Positions 45,853-54,744 of a DNA stretch of 64,000 nt are shown in pieces (position 1 is the stretch's first letter; the number at the start of each line of letters is the position of its first letter). A program made the position numbers and the translations under genes. The notes beneath the pieces were generated by a model that searched no databases, had not been told where the DNA came from, and was given only the letters and a program-made list of their open reading frames with translations. This DNA comes from Thiomicrorhabdus sp. Milos-T2 (GTDB lineage: Bacteria; Pseudomonadota; Gammaproteobacteria; Thiomicrospirales; Thiomicrospiraceae). Where the stretch lies: contig NZ_KL370891.1 of assembly GCF_000702325.1 (NCBI RefSeq), positions 1,755,306 to 1,819,305 of the forward strand, written 5' to 3'.

Positions 45853-46734
45853 ATGACCCCAACAGCAGAAGACCAAGCTTGCATTGATCAGCTTCATCAA
45901 TCTGGAAACTATCAAGTACTCAGTAAATTACAGCCAGCAACCGAATTCAATTCAGCCACCGCAGAAAAAAACCACAAGGTTTGTATTATTGATACCGAAA
46001 CCACCGGCCTAGATACTGATGTTTGTGAAATTATCGAACTGGGTTATCAAATTATAGAGTTTGATTCGAATGGCCATTTTTATAAAGTGCTCAGCGCACA
46101 GAACTATCTTAATGAACCTAAAGGGGAAATTAGTGCGGAAGTGACTGAAGTGACCGGCTTAACCATTGATGACGTTAAAGGGCATACAATCCCTTGGGAT
46201 GAAGTCGCAGCAGAGATTTCTCAAGTTCAACTCTGCGTAGCACACAACGCCAGCTTTGACCGTCCGGTGGTAGAACGCTATCACGATGTCTTTATTGATA
46301 AAATTTGGGGTTGTTCTGTAGCCCAAATTGACTGGTTAAAACAAGCTCACGTTGGTTCAAGAAGCCAAGAATTTTTATGTTGGAAAGTGGGACAGTTTTT
46401 CTATGGTGCGCATCGAGCTTTAGATGATGTACAAGCTCTCACTCAATTACTGTCTTGTGAAATCTCCGACAATAAAGTCCCTGCTTTTAGCTTTTTATTA
46501 ACCGCCGTTCGCCAAAGTAAATCCTTAATTAAAGCTACAGGAGCACCTTTTGATGTTAAAGATGCTTTACGCTCCCGTGGCTACCGCTGGAATGTTAGCG
46601 AACGTGTCTGGCAAAGAGTGCTTGATGACTCAAAACTACAAGATGAATTAGCTTGGTTGATTGAACATAACACCCCCAACCCTAATGTTATCAAGCTAAA
46701 AGCAACCGACAGCTTTTCAATTAGAGCTCGTTAG
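45853..46734 (+). CDS. 3'-5' exonuclease, DEDDh (DnaQ) type
   Basis: The 293-aa protein has an exonuclease fold like DNA polymerase III epsilon. ExoI is VCIIDTETTGLD, ExoII is LCVAHNASFDRPV, and ExoIII is HRALDDVQALTQLL with the catalytic His. About 70 residues follow (PFDVKDALRSRGYRWNV), an uncharacterised C-terminal extension. ATG at 45853 is preferred over a TTG at 45784, since the extra residues look non-domain. It lies downstream of the HIRAN gene on the same strand, suggesting DNA-repair company, though this is inference. Confidence 0.85.
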   Translation: MTPTAEDQACIDQLHQSGNYQVLSKLQPATEFNSATAEKNHKVCIIDTETTGLDTDVCEIIELGYQIIEFDSNGHFYKVLSAQNYLNEPKGEISAEVTEVTGLTIDDVKGHTIPWDEVAAEISQVQLCVAHNASFDRPVVERYHDVFIDKIWGCSVAQIDWLKQAHVGSRSQEFLCWKVGQFFYGAHRALDDVQALTQLLSCEISDNKVPAFSFLLTAVRQSKSLIKATGAPFDVKDALRSRGYRWNVSERVWQRVLDDSKLQDELAWLIEHNTPNPNVIKLKATDSFSIRAR

Positions 46735-46770
46735 CAATCACTTTCAAACGTTAAAGCACAAGGGTCTATT

Positions 46771-47238
46771 TTGATTATTAAAATTCCAGGTCGTGACACC
46801 TTAGATATTCGTCACATTATTTTTGATTATAACGGCACAATTGCAATAGACGGCAAGGTAATTAATGGCGTCACCGAAAAAATTCAACAACTAGCAGGCC
46901 TGGTAGAGTTTCATGTAATTACTGCAGATACCTACGGAACCGTTGAAAAAGAATTAGAAGGTATCCAATGCAATATCATCAATCTCTCTAGCTCTAAGGA
47001 TTTTAAAAGCAAAACCGAATATCTTAACTTTTTAGGTGCAGAACACTGCTTAAGTGTAGGCAATGGTTTTAATGATAGCGACTTACTTAAAGAGAGCAAA
47101 ATTGGAATCGCACTCATTCAAGATGAGGGAGTCTGCGTTGAGACCTTAATGGCGGCAAATATTGCTTGTAAATCGATTATGGATGTTTTTGCCTACCTAG
47201 AAACCCCTAACCGACTCAAAGCTACCTTAAGAGCTTAA
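46771..47238 (+). CDS. HAD-superfamily hydrolase
   Basis: Small HAD protein of 155 aa resembling the soluble relatives of P-type ATPase phosphatase domains. Motif I is FDYNGTIA, where the second catalytic aspartate of the usual DxDGT is asparagine, as in some P-ATPase-type domains. Motif II is around VITADTYG and motif IV is VGNGFNDSDLL. No cap domain is present. The only plausible start is TTG at 46771, with AAGGG six bases upstream. The substrate is unknown. A one-mismatch palindrome (AGCAGGCCTGGT, 46893-46904) lies within. Confidence 0.82.
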   Translation: MIIKIPGRDTLDIRHIIFDYNGTIAIDGKVINGVTEKIQQLAGLVEFHVITADTYGTVEKELEGIQCNIINLSSSKDFKSKTEYLNFLGAEHCLSVGNGFNDSDLLKESKIGIALIQDEGVCVETLMAANIACKSIMDVFAYLETPNRLKATLRA

Positions 47239-47340
47239 TATGTATTGATTGATATACATTGATTAATATACGTAATTAATACTCTTTAGAGACCTATAAT
47301 CTAAAGTAAACACAAGCAAAAAACCCGAGAATTTTATACC

Positions 47341-47619
47341 ATGAAAAACTTTTTTAAAATGCTATTTTCACCCATTCTTAACCGCTTAGAAAGTGGCGAT
47401 GATGAATACTCTTACCGCCCTTCCCATAGAAAAATCTTGGCGGTTATGGGATTTTTATTTATCATCATTGCAAGCGTAGCAGCTTATTTTGGAATGGCTA
47501 CGGGAATCATTGAATCTTTACTCCCCATTACGTTGTTTGGCGTGATTGGTCTAATCTGTCTAATGGTAGTTTGGCTCGGAAGTGATAAAGCCGTTTCCAA
47601 AATTTGGCGCAACAGATAA
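47341..47619 (+). CDS. Small two-TM membrane protein
   Basis: Not assigned to a function. The 92-aa product has a polar N-terminus with an acidic turn (LESGDDEYSYRPSHRK), then two membrane segments near residues 31-52 (ILAVMGFLFIIIASVAAYFG) and 56-80 (IIESLLPITLFGVIGLICLMV), and a basic tail. A one-mismatch palindrome (ACCAGGCCTGGG, 47619-47630) overlaps the last base of its stop codon. Confidence 0.7.
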   Translation: MKNFFKMLFSPILNRLESGDDEYSYRPSHRKILAVMGFLFIIIASVAAYFGMATGIIESLLPITLFGVIGLICLMVVWLGSDKAVSKIWRNR

Positions 47620-47751
47620 CCAGGCCTGGGGAATTGAGTAAAAACAATTTATAGTGTTACTTGAATTCACATATTAATCGTCATTAATCAAAAAAAAACC
47701 GTGAATTTTCAATTAAGTTTCATAATTGAAAAGCTTAAAAAATATTACATT

Positions 47752-47910
47752 GAGACCTTTGCACGAGATAGGTGCGAAAGAAAAATGAGAGAAAATTTGC
47801 TTGATTGCGGCGGAAAACGCAGGGAATAGCTAGCTATTCACAAGGTTTTCAACAAAAATCAGGTGAATTTTAACCATTTTTACTCGCGCATACTCTCTTG
47901 CAAAGGTCTC
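47752..47910. mobile_element. GAGACC-type MITE, copy C (159 bp)
   Basis: Perfect ends with ACATT duplicated on both sides (47747-47751 and 47911-47915). The centre holds the palindrome GGAATAGCTAGCTATTC. Its right end faces the start of the 75-aa gene, 56 bases away. Confidence 0.9.
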
Positions 47911-47966
47911 ACATTATTTCTAATTTCTTAAATTAGCCAATCAATCAACAAAAGGCCCCTTAAAAA

Positions 47967-48194
47967 ATGACCGATTTTACTCAAGTCTATGTTCTTAAAA
48001 TCACTGGAAAACATGGTTTAGTATTTAAATGTAAAGATACAGATAAGGACTATTTAAAAAAAATAGCTGAAAACCAGCTTAAAGAAGAAGGCACTGACTT
48101 TACTGACTATGAAATTCACCCAAGTGATCATTCAAATTCTGAACTAACCGAAGCCGAGCAACTTTTACACTTTACACCAAAATGTAGGGGATAA
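47967..48194 (+). CDS. Small hypothetical protein
   Basis: Not recognised. A 75-aa soluble, acidic protein (TQVYVLKITGKHGLVFKCKD, then YLKKIAENQLKEEGTDFTDY) with no membrane segment. AAAGGCCCC precedes the ATG, a weak ribosome site. It lies between MITE copy C and the convergent ggt gene. Coding status rests on length and composition only. Confidence 0.5.
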   Translation: MTDFTQVYVLKITGKHGLVFKCKDTDKDYLKKIAENQLKEEGTDFTDYEIHPSDHSNSELTEAEQLLHFTPKCRG

Positions 48195-48235
48195 AACTTA
48201 ACGAGTCTAGCTCTTTAAGAAGTCTTATTGTTTAA

Positions 48236-49975
48236 CTAATCGTGCACTTTAAAGACTCTGGAAACCCCTTCTCCTCGTTTATCTGATGCGGCTTCCCAAC
48301 CTAATTTTGTTTTTAGAATAAGTTGAACATCGCCCATATAGTTATTCTTTTTTAGGTGATAGCCCATCAACTCAAGCTCTTGTTTTACTTTGCCTGGTAA
48401 ATCAGGATTATAGGCAATTTGATTTTTAGGTAATAGCTGATGATGTACTCTAGTCGCATCTACCGCTTGTTGAGCGTTCATATCTTCCTCAATTACGTTC
48501 ACCAGAGTTTGAAACACACTAGTAATAATTGTTGAACCACCCGGAGTTCCCACTACCATTTTTGTTTGGTTGTCTTTTAATAATAAGGTGGGAGACATAG
48601 AAGAGAGCATTCTCTTTTTAGGTGAAATGGCATTGGCTGAGCCGCCAACCACACCAAAAATATTGGCCACTCCAGGTTTAGTACTGAAATCATCCATTTC
48701 ATCATTCATTAAAAATCCCGCACCTTTAACAACCACACCACTACCAAACGGCATATTTAAGGTATAAGTGTTAGAAACCGCATTACCCTGTGCATCAACA
48801 ATTGAAAAATGCGTGGTTTCCGGTGATTCGATTTTGCCGGGTTTTATCTTTTCAGATTCTGAAATATCATCCCATAAAATCGTTTTAGCTCGTTCTTTTA
48901 GATATTCATCTGAAATTAGCTGTTTTATTGGTACCTTCACAAAATCAGAGTCACCCAAAAAATACGCTCTATCGGCATACACTCTTTTTTCTAACTCCGC
49001 ATAAAAATGGGTTTTTATAGTTTGCTCAGACACTCCTTCCTGTTTTCCTAATTTCAAGGCATGATGTAATTCTTTGGCAAGAATTTGTTTCATTTTTAAT
49101 AGTTGAACAATCGCAATTCCGCCTGAGCTTGGAGGTGGTGCCGAAACCACTTGATAACCCAGCCAATCGCCAACAATGGGTTCTCGCCATTTGGCTTGAT
49201 AAGATGCTAAGTCTTCTAAAGTGATTAAGCCATCATGTTGCTGAAGTTGTTTTACTAATAAGTTGGCAGTTTGCCCATGGTAAAAGTCATGAGCACCTTG
49301 TTTAGCAATGCGTGTTAAGGTCTTTGCTAATTCTGGCTGAGTTAAGGTTTGCCCTACTTTTAAACCCTCAAAATAGTCTACAAAGTTAAGCGGTATAGGT
49401 GATTTATTGGCAATCCAAGTTTTAAACCATTTAGAACGAGCTTCTAATTGAGGAGAGACCTCAAAACCACGTTGAGCCAATTCTATGGCGGGTTGTAATA
49501 ACTTTGCCCAAGCAACCGAACCAAAACGCTTATGTGCTTGCCACAATCCCATAACCGTTCCAGGCACACCAGAAGCTTGATAACCCACTAGCGATTTATA
49601 AGGAATCACATTTTTATCTTTATCCAAATACATATCTTGACTCGCGGCTAAAGGCGCGGTTTCACGATAGTCTAAAAAGTGTACCGCCAAGCTATCCGAT
49701 TTAGCTGTTTGCAAGGTAGGGGCATATACCGTCATAAAACCGCCGCCGCCCAAATTACCCGCTTCAGGATAGGTGACGGCTAAAACAAACGCAGAAGCGA
49801 CTGCGGCATCTACCGCATTACCCCCTTGTTGCAAGACTTGTTGGGCAATTTGTGCGCTATATTTATCAGGCATCGCAACGGCGGCAGAATTTGCTTTTAC
49901 CCATAAAGGGTTTAATAACAAAGCTAAAAATATTGGACTTAAAAACAATATTTGAGGTAAGCGAAATAAATTCAT
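48236..49975 (-). CDS. ggt: Gamma-glutamyltranspeptidase
   Basis: Periplasmic enzyme that hydrolyses glutathione or transfers its gamma-glutamyl group. The 579-aa precursor has a signal peptide (ILFLSPIFLALLLNPLWVKA) and is expected to self-cleave before the nucleophile threonine at about residue 387 in ESPETTHFSIVD. Other conserved blocks are GGNAVDAAVASAFVLAVTYPEAG, GGGGFM, APPPSSGG and GTPGGSTIITSVFQ. ATG at 49975 has GGAG eight bases upstream. MITE copy D ends only 16 bases before the start, so transcription must begin in or beyond the element. Confidence 0.95.
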   Translation of the reverse strand: MNLFRLPQILFLSPIFLALLLNPLWVKANSAAVAMPDKYSAQIAQQVLQQGGNAVDAAVASAFVLAVTYPEAGNLGGGGFMTVYAPTLQTAKSDSLAVHFLDYRETAPLAASQDMYLDKDKNVIPYKSLVGYQASGVPGTVMGLWQAHKRFGSVAWAKLLQPAIELAQRGFEVSPQLEARSKWFKTWIANKSPIPLNFVDYFEGLKVGQTLTQPELAKTLTRIAKQGAHDFYHGQTANLLVKQLQQHDGLITLEDLASYQAKWREPIVGDWLGYQVVSAPPPSSGGIAIVQLLKMKQILAKELHHALKLGKQEGVSEQTIKTHFYAELEKRVYADRAYFLGDSDFVKVPIKQLISDEYLKERAKTILWDDISESEKIKPGKIESPETTHFSIVDAQGNAVSNTYTLNMPFGSGVVVKGAGFLMNDEMDDFSTKPGVANIFGVVGGSANAISPKKRMLSSMSPTLLLKDNQTKMVVGTPGGSTIITSVFQTLVNVIEEDMNAQQAVDATRVHHQLLPKNQIAYNPDLPGKVKQELELMGYHLKKNNYMGDVQLILKTKLGWEAASDKRGEGVSRVFKVHD

Positions 49976-49991
49976 TACAGACACTCCATAA

Positions 49992-50150
49992 GAGACCTTT
50001 GCACGAAAGTATGCACGAGTAAAAATGGTTAAAATTCACCTTATTTTTGTTGAAAAACTTGCGAATAGCTAGCTATTCCCTACGTTTTCCGCCGCAATCA
50101 GGCAAATTTTCCCTCATTTTTCTTTCGCACCTATCTCATGCAAAGGTCTC
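49992..50150. mobile_element. GAGACC-type MITE, copy D (159 bp)
   Basis: Reverse orientation. Flanks CATAA and TATAA are an imperfect 5-bp duplication (4/5). The last base forms part of the stop codon of the M48 protease gene at 50150-50152. The right-type end faces ggt. Confidence 0.87.
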
Positions 50151-52126
50151 TATAATTTAATTCGAGGGATGGGTGCGTTCATTGTGGCGGCAATGGCCAA
50201 AACAAGTTCTTTTTCAATAGAGTTAACCTTGCCATCATATTCAATACAGACCACAAGTGCTTCAACAATCTTTTGTTTTAAAGGCTCTGAACAGTACAAC
50301 AATTTTTCTGTGGCATTTTTAAATAGATTTGGTTGGGTTGAGTCTGTTTCTATGCGTTGAAGATTAGGTAAATCAAGTTTTTGCATGGCGCTCTTAAAGG
50401 CTAAATCCATCGTTGAGCTTAAACTAGCTTGCTTGCTGTGTTGTTTGCCTGCTTTAGAAGTATGACCATAAAAAACTAACGCTGAGAAGATCAATTGCAG
50501 TTCAATCGCCACCTTTTTGGCGTTTCGATAACGCACTCGATGTTTTTTGGCTAACCCAAAATGAACATCTAAATATCGAGTGACTAACTGATAAACACTC
50601 TGTTCAAAAATGGTTTGCTCGTTATCTAAATCCATGAGCTGTTGCATTAAAGATTTAAACTGAAGATATTGCTTGTCAGAGAGCGTTTTTAAAGCCGGCA
50701 TAGTCAACTCAACCAAAGGCAACCTATTTATCAATTCAGTCTGACGCAATAAATTAACTTGCTGTTTTACCAGATTAGCCAGGCCTTCTATCTCAATACT
50801 CGGCAACATTTTTTGCCATTCACTTTCTACTTGATTTGGAGAAGATTCTTCACAAATCAATACCGCCATTACTAGCGCCATGGCCTCCATTGGGTCATTG
50901 GCCTTCTCTATTAAATCCACTAACGTTGTTTTAGACTGATCACTAAGCTGATCAACGATCACTCCTGCAGCCATTAACAACGCTAAAGGTTCGGGCAAAA
51001 CGCCCAGGTTTAAGTCTGGTTTTGAGCTTTTTTGAATAGGCTCACTGACTGGCAACGGCTCTTGAGGTTTAAGAAATTGGCCATCCCAATTTGGCTGAAT
51101 TCTTTGAATACGCAACGCAATGGGAGGATGAGTAGCAAACAAAAACGCTAAGCGTGTATGAAAAGACTGCCCAAAAAACATGTGAGCCACTTCTTTACTT
51201 TCGGTATTTTTTAAACGTGACGATTCAGTCGCACCCCCAATCACTTTTAAGGCGCCAGCAATCGCATCTGGATTTCGTGTAAATTGCACCGAAGAAGCAT
51301 CCGCCAAAAATTCACGTTGACGACTTACCGCCGCTTGAATCATATTGCCACAAAGTGCGCCAAACCAACCTAGAATGCGTAAGGCAATGCCGGCCAACAC
51401 AATGGCGCCATTCCCTTTAGAACGAGAGGAACGTGAAGAGCTTGATGAGACTAAAAATCCAGAGCGTCGTGAGCGACTAGATCGACCAGAAGCCGTCATA
51501 ATTCGTCCCAACAAACCAATAAACTCTATACCATGCAATAACATAATAATTCGTAAATTTAAGCGCATATCACCATTTAAAATATGACTAAACTCATGTC
51601 CAACAACGCCTTGTAACTGGCTTCGAGATAACTTATCAATCGTGCCTTGAGTTAATCCTATGACCGCATCTTGAACGGTTTGTCCGGCAGCAAATGCATT
51701 AATGGCCGACTCATTTCTTAACAAATAAACCTCAGGCACCGGCATACCTGAAGCAATGGCCATTTCCTCAACCACATTTAAAGCTTTTCGTTCATTAAGG
51801 TTCTTAGAGTTAGGCGACAATTTAACTCCGCCCAAAGCCCCTGCAATCACAGCCCCGCCTTTTGATAAGTGACGACTCTTAACAAAAGAACTGATGAGCG
51901 CGCCCCCAATAACAAACCCGCCTACCCCTAACAAAGTAGGCAAGCTTTGCGGTGAAAACAGCAAATACTGCCAATCAAGAACGATACGTTCTCCGGTAAA
52001 AAACGGGAGTAATAACATTAACACCAAAGAACTTAAGACGGTAAGCACCATCAAAATCAAAATATAAAGCAACACTAAATAGGTTGTTTTCTTTTTGGCA
52101 TTGTCTTGGGCGGAATAAAAATTCAT
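50150..52126 (-). CDS. M48-family membrane metalloprotease (HtpX-like)
   Basis: The 658-aa protein has two N-terminal membrane segments (LVLLYILILMVLTVLSSLVL; near residues 57-77), then a peptidase M48 domain with zinc motif VVGHEFSHILNGDM near residue 176 and SRQREFLADASSVQF for the third ligand. A serine/arginine-rich loop (SGRSSRSRRSGF) lies between the helices. The C-terminal 280 residues form a helical domain ending in a TerB-like stretch (IEYDGKVNSIEKELVLAIA). It follows lemA, a recurring partnership. Its TAG stop is completed by MITE copy D. Confidence 0.88.
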   Translation of the reverse strand: MNFYSAQDNAKKKTTYLVLLYILILMVLTVLSSLVLMLLLPFFTGERIVLDWQYLLFSPQSLPTLLGVGGFVIGGALISSFVKSRHLSKGGAVIAGALGGVKLSPNSKNLNERKALNVVEEMAIASGMPVPEVYLLRNESAINAFAAGQTVQDAVIGLTQGTIDKLSRSQLQGVVGHEFSHILNGDMRLNLRIIMLLHGIEFIGLLGRIMTASGRSSRSRRSGFLVSSSSSRSSRSKGNGAIVLAGIALRILGWFGALCGNMIQAAVSRQREFLADASSVQFTRNPDAIAGALKVIGGATESSRLKNTESKEVAHMFFGQSFHTRLAFLFATHPPIALRIQRIQPNWDGQFLKPQEPLPVSEPIQKSSKPDLNLGVLPEPLALLMAAGVIVDQLSDQSKTTLVDLIEKANDPMEAMALVMAVLICEESSPNQVESEWQKMLPSIEIEGLANLVKQQVNLLRQTELINRLPLVELTMPALKTLSDKQYLQFKSLMQQLMDLDNEQTIFEQSVYQLVTRYLDVHFGLAKKHRVRYRNAKKVAIELQLIFSALVFYGHTSKAGKQHSKQASLSSTMDLAFKSAMQKLDLPNLQRIETDSTQPNLFKNATEKLLYCSEPLKQKIVEALVVCIEYDGKVNSIEKELVLAIAATMNAPIPRIKL

Positions 52127-52156
52127 AAATGACTAAATTAAACTAAAAGCCTTATT

Positions 52157-52172
52157 GAGACCGTTGCATGAG
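52157..52172. repeat. Solo GAGACC-type MITE end
   Basis: GAGACCGTTGCATGAG matches the 16-bp end at 14 positions, between lemA and the protease gene. No partner end was found, so this is probably a remnant. Confidence 0.45.
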
Positions 52173-52201
52173 TCCATTAATGCATAACGCATACTAAAGG
52201 A

Positions 52202-52213
52202 ACCAGGCCTGGT
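52202..52213. repeat. ACCAGGCCTGGT palindrome, lemA-M48 gap
   Basis: Exact copy in the 100-bp gap between lemA and the protease gene, 13 bases past the lemA stop. Confidence 0.9.
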
Positions 52214-52226
52214 AAAATGAAAAATC

Positions 52227-52823
52227 CTAAAATTGTACTTTAGGGACTTCTTGAATAGCCTCACGATCTGCAAATTCAAGCATTTGCGCATCAACAGGGT
52301 GTCCAAACATTCCTGCAAATACAGTTTGTGGAAAGCTTTGACGATAAGTGTTGTAAGCCATAACTGCATCATTAAATGCTTGGCGAGCAAATGCCACTTT
52401 ATTCTCTGTTGAGGTTAACTCTTCAGTAAGTTGCATCATGTTTTGGTTGGTTTTTAAATCAGGATACGCTTCCATAACCATATTAAAACGCGACATAGCA
52501 CCACCTAATACACCTTCCGCATTAGATAGTTGCCCCATAATTTGTGAATCTCCTGGGTTAGCAGCCGCAGCTTTAAGTAAGCTCGAGGCTTCATTTCGTG
52601 CTGCAATTACCGCTTCTAGAGTTTCACGTTCATGAGCCATGGCTTTTTTAGCTACTTCAATTAAGTTTGGAATTAAGTCGTAGCGACGTTTTAATTGCAC
52701 ATCAATTTGTGCAAAGGCGTTTTCAAAACGATTTTTTAAGGCCACTAACGTATTGAAGATATTAATTAAGTAGAGAATAAACAGTACAACCAAAACTAAA
52801 AAAACAATCATTCCAGTGCTCAC
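52227..52823 (-). CDS. lemA: LemA family protein
   Basis: The 198-aa protein has an N-terminal membrane anchor (MIVFLVLVVLFILYLINIF) and the helical LemA domain: LVALKNRFENAFAQIDVQLKRRYDLIPNLIEV, ETLEAVIAARNEA, YPDLKTNQNMMQLTEELTSTENKVAFARQAFNDAV. Its function is unsettled, but it often occurs beside HtpX-like proteases, as here. Confidence 0.93.
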   Translation of the reverse strand: MSTGMIVFLVLVVLFILYLINIFNTLVALKNRFENAFAQIDVQLKRRYDLIPNLIEVAKKAMAHERETLEAVIAARNEASSLLKAAAANPGDSQIMGQLSNAEGVLGGAMSRFNMVMEAYPDLKTNQNMMQLTEELTSTENKVAFARQAFNDAVMAYNTYRQSFPQTVFAGMFGHPVDAQMLEFADREAIQEVPKVQF

Positions 52824-53036
52824 AAGAGGACTCCTACATTTTTAAAAAAATTATCTAAATTTATTTTACACAGATTTTAATACATTAAGAGACAATTGCG
52901 CGAATGGCGTAAGAAGTAAAACACGCAATTCTAATCAGACTATCTTCAGATTTTTTTAAGGATTAAAGTTCAAACTAACCTGGATTAAGATTAAAATGAT
53001 TTTCATTATTCGGTGAATTTATCCAAGGAAAATATC

Positions 53037-53669
53037 ATGCTAAAAGGTCTATTAACAAAAACCGCTATTTTAACCCTAACCTTATCAAGCTTAACTTTGC
53101 TATCCATGAATAGCTACGCTGATGATGAGTACACCGAATCTGAACCGCAAATGACACAAGATGTCTCCGATGCGGAGTATGATCAAACCATTGCCGCCTT
53201 TCAAAAAGCACCCCAATCTGCTGCGTTTTTTGACCATGCTTATGGATATGCCGTTTTTCCCACCATTGGTAAAGTTGGTTTTTTAATTGGTGGAGCTTTT
53301 GGTAATGGTCGAGTCTATGAGCAAGGCCGCCAGTCTGGAACAGCAGAAATGACACAAGCCACAATTGGTTTTCAACTGGGTGGTCAAGCATTTAGCCAAA
53401 TCATTTTCTTTCAAGACCAACGAGCTTATGATGAATTTACCAGTGGTAATTTTGAGTTTGGTGCACAAGCTTCTGCGATAGTCATTACCGCTGGAGCAAA
53501 TGCCGAAGCATCAACAAAAGGCACCTCAGCCTCAGCAAACCTTAATGACGATTATGTAAAAGCCGACGGTCAATACTACAAAGGAATGGCTGTATTCAGT
53601 TTAGCTAAAGGTGGCTTAATGTATGAAGCGACTATAGGTGGGCAAAAATATAATTTTTATCCAAACTAA
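53037..53669 (+). CDS. YSC84-related lipid-binding domain protein
   Basis: Secreted or periplasmic protein of 210 aa with a signal peptide (LTLTLSSLTLLSMNSYA). The YSC84 (DUF500) domain follows: FFDHAYGYAVFPTIGKVGFLIGGAFGNGRVYEQG, IGFQLGGQAFSQIIFF, YDEFTSGNFEFGAQAS and GLMYEATIGGQKYNF. Bacterial functions of this domain are little known; lipid binding is known from eukaryotic relatives. ATG at 53037 is chosen because AAGGA lies seven bases upstream; a GTG at 53013 precedes that site. Confidence 0.88.
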   Translation: MLKGLLTKTAILTLTLSSLTLLSMNSYADDEYTESEPQMTQDVSDAEYDQTIAAFQKAPQSAAFFDHAYGYAVFPTIGKVGFLIGGAFGNGRVYEQGRQSGTAEMTQATIGFQLGGQAFSQIIFFQDQRAYDEFTSGNFEFGAQASAIVITAGANAEASTKGTSASANLNDDYVKADGQYYKGMAVFSLAKGGLMYEATIGGQKYNFYPN

Positions 53670-53703
53670 TTCGCTATTGACTTTACCTTAAGACACTTTA
53701 CAT

Positions 53704-53738
53704 TGAGAGCTGGTTAATTTTAAATTAACCGGCTTTTT
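53704..53738 (+). terminator. Rho-independent terminator after the YSC84-like gene
   Basis: AGCTGGTTAATTT-TA-AATTAACCGGCT forms a long stem with one G-T pair and is followed by seven Ts. It lies about 40 bases after the stop and just before MITE copy E. Confidence 0.85.
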
Positions 53739-53749
53739 TTATACAAATT

Positions 53750-53908
53750 GAGACCTTTGCAAGAGATAGGTGCGAAAGAAAAATGAGGTAAAATTTGCCT
53801 GATTGCGGCGGAAAACGCAGGGAATAGCTAGCTATTCGCAAGTTTTTCAACAAAAATCAGGTGAATTTTAACCATTTTTACTCGTGCATATTCTCGTGCA
53901 AAGGTCTC
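53750..53908. mobile_element. GAGACC-type MITE, copy E (159 bp)
   Basis: AAATT is duplicated exactly on both sides (53745-53749 and 53909-53913). The right end faces the DUF3392 gene, 26 bases from its ATG. Confidence 0.9.
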
Positions 53909-53934
53909 AAATTAACAGCAAGGCAAATTTTGAT

Positions 53935-54276
53935 ATGGATATTTTAGGTTGGTTAAATGATATTTTGTTGCATGTTTCCGCATGGATGAAAGGTTATTTA
54001 AATGAAATCGTACTTTCTATGGTCGCAACGTTACTGGTTATTTACGGCAACAACATTTTACTGATGGTTAAAAACCAGATTGGTAGTTTAAAAATATTTT
54101 TACGCATCACCCTATTTGTGGCTTTCTGTGCATTTGGGTTTAGTTTTATCACCTCAATTGCAGCCCCCTTTTTAAGCCATTGGCTAGCGCAAGCTAATGC
54201 CCCTTTACTCCCTTTTGTGATTGTTCTCATCTACTATTTACTAGGCTATTTAGCCCAACGTAAAGGTATGATTTAA
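53935..54276 (+). CDS. DUF3392 family membrane protein
   Basis: Membrane protein of 113 aa with three hydrophobic segments: about residues 18-40 (YLNEIVLSMVATLLVIYGNNI), 52-78 (FLRITLFVAFCAFGFSFITSI) and 88-108 (PLLPFVIVLIYYLLGYLA). It matches the DUF3392 family in length and layout; function is unknown. ATG at 53935 is used because frames extending upstream run into MITE copy E. Its promoter must lie in or beyond the element. A perfect palindrome terminator follows. Confidence 0.82.
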   Translation: MDILGWLNDILLHVSAWMKGYLNEIVLSMVATLLVIYGNNILLMVKNQIGSLKIFLRITLFVAFCAFGFSFITSIAAPFLSHWLAQANAPLLPFVIVLIYYLLGYLAQRKGMI

Positions 54277-54312
54277 ACAATCCCGTTGCAAAATTCGACT
54301 CTTTTAAACATA

Positions 54313-54350
54313 AAAAGCCCGAGTTACCAGGCCTGGTAACTCGGGCTTTT
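54313..54350. terminator. Bidirectional terminator built on ACCAGGCCTGGT
   Basis: A perfect 38-bp palindrome: AAAAGCCCGAGTT, then the 12-bp core at 54326-54337, then AACTCGGGCTTTT. It lies between the convergent DUF3392 and parvulin genes and has an A run and a T run at its edges, so it can terminate both transcripts. In RNA the innermost bases of the core would form the loop. Confidence 0.9.
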
Positions 54351-54426
54351 GTTAACGATATATTAACGATATGATTGTTAGCAGATCTTATCGTTAGCTT
54401 AACGCATAAGCTTATCTTAACCAATC

Positions 54427-54705
54427 TTAGCTACGGCTAGTCACTTCTAACAAGTGATAACCAAACTGGGTTTTTACAGGACCTTCAACAGAGCCTACAT
54501 CGGCACTAAAGACAACCTTATCAAATTCTGGAACCATCATCCCAGGACCAAACTGACCTAAATCACCACCATTTGCGCTTGATGGGCAGTTAGAGTTTGC
54601 TTTAGCGACATCTGCAAAATCTGCTCCATTAGCGATTTGTTCTTTTAATTGATTACACTGTTCTTCTGTATCTACCAGAATATGACGTGCCGTTGCTAAA
54701 GTCAT
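54427..54705 (-). CDS. ppiC: Parvulin-type peptidyl-prolyl isomerase
   Basis: A 92-aa single-domain parvulin that catalyses cis-trans isomerisation before proline. The family pattern ARHILVDTEEQCNQLKEQI, GADFADVAKANSNCPS, GGDLGQFGPGMMVPEFDKVVF and TQFGYHLLEV is complete. With no signal peptide it is cytoplasmic, like E. coli PpiC (93 aa). MITE copy F ends 39 bases before its ATG. Confidence 0.95.
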   Translation of the reverse strand: MTLATARHILVDTEEQCNQLKEQIANGADFADVAKANSNCPSSANGGDLGQFGPGMMVPEFDKVVFSADVGSVEGPVKTQFGYHLLEVTSRS

Positions 54706-54744
54706 AACATTTTCCTTCGTTTAATTTTATTTTTTAAGCTACTT

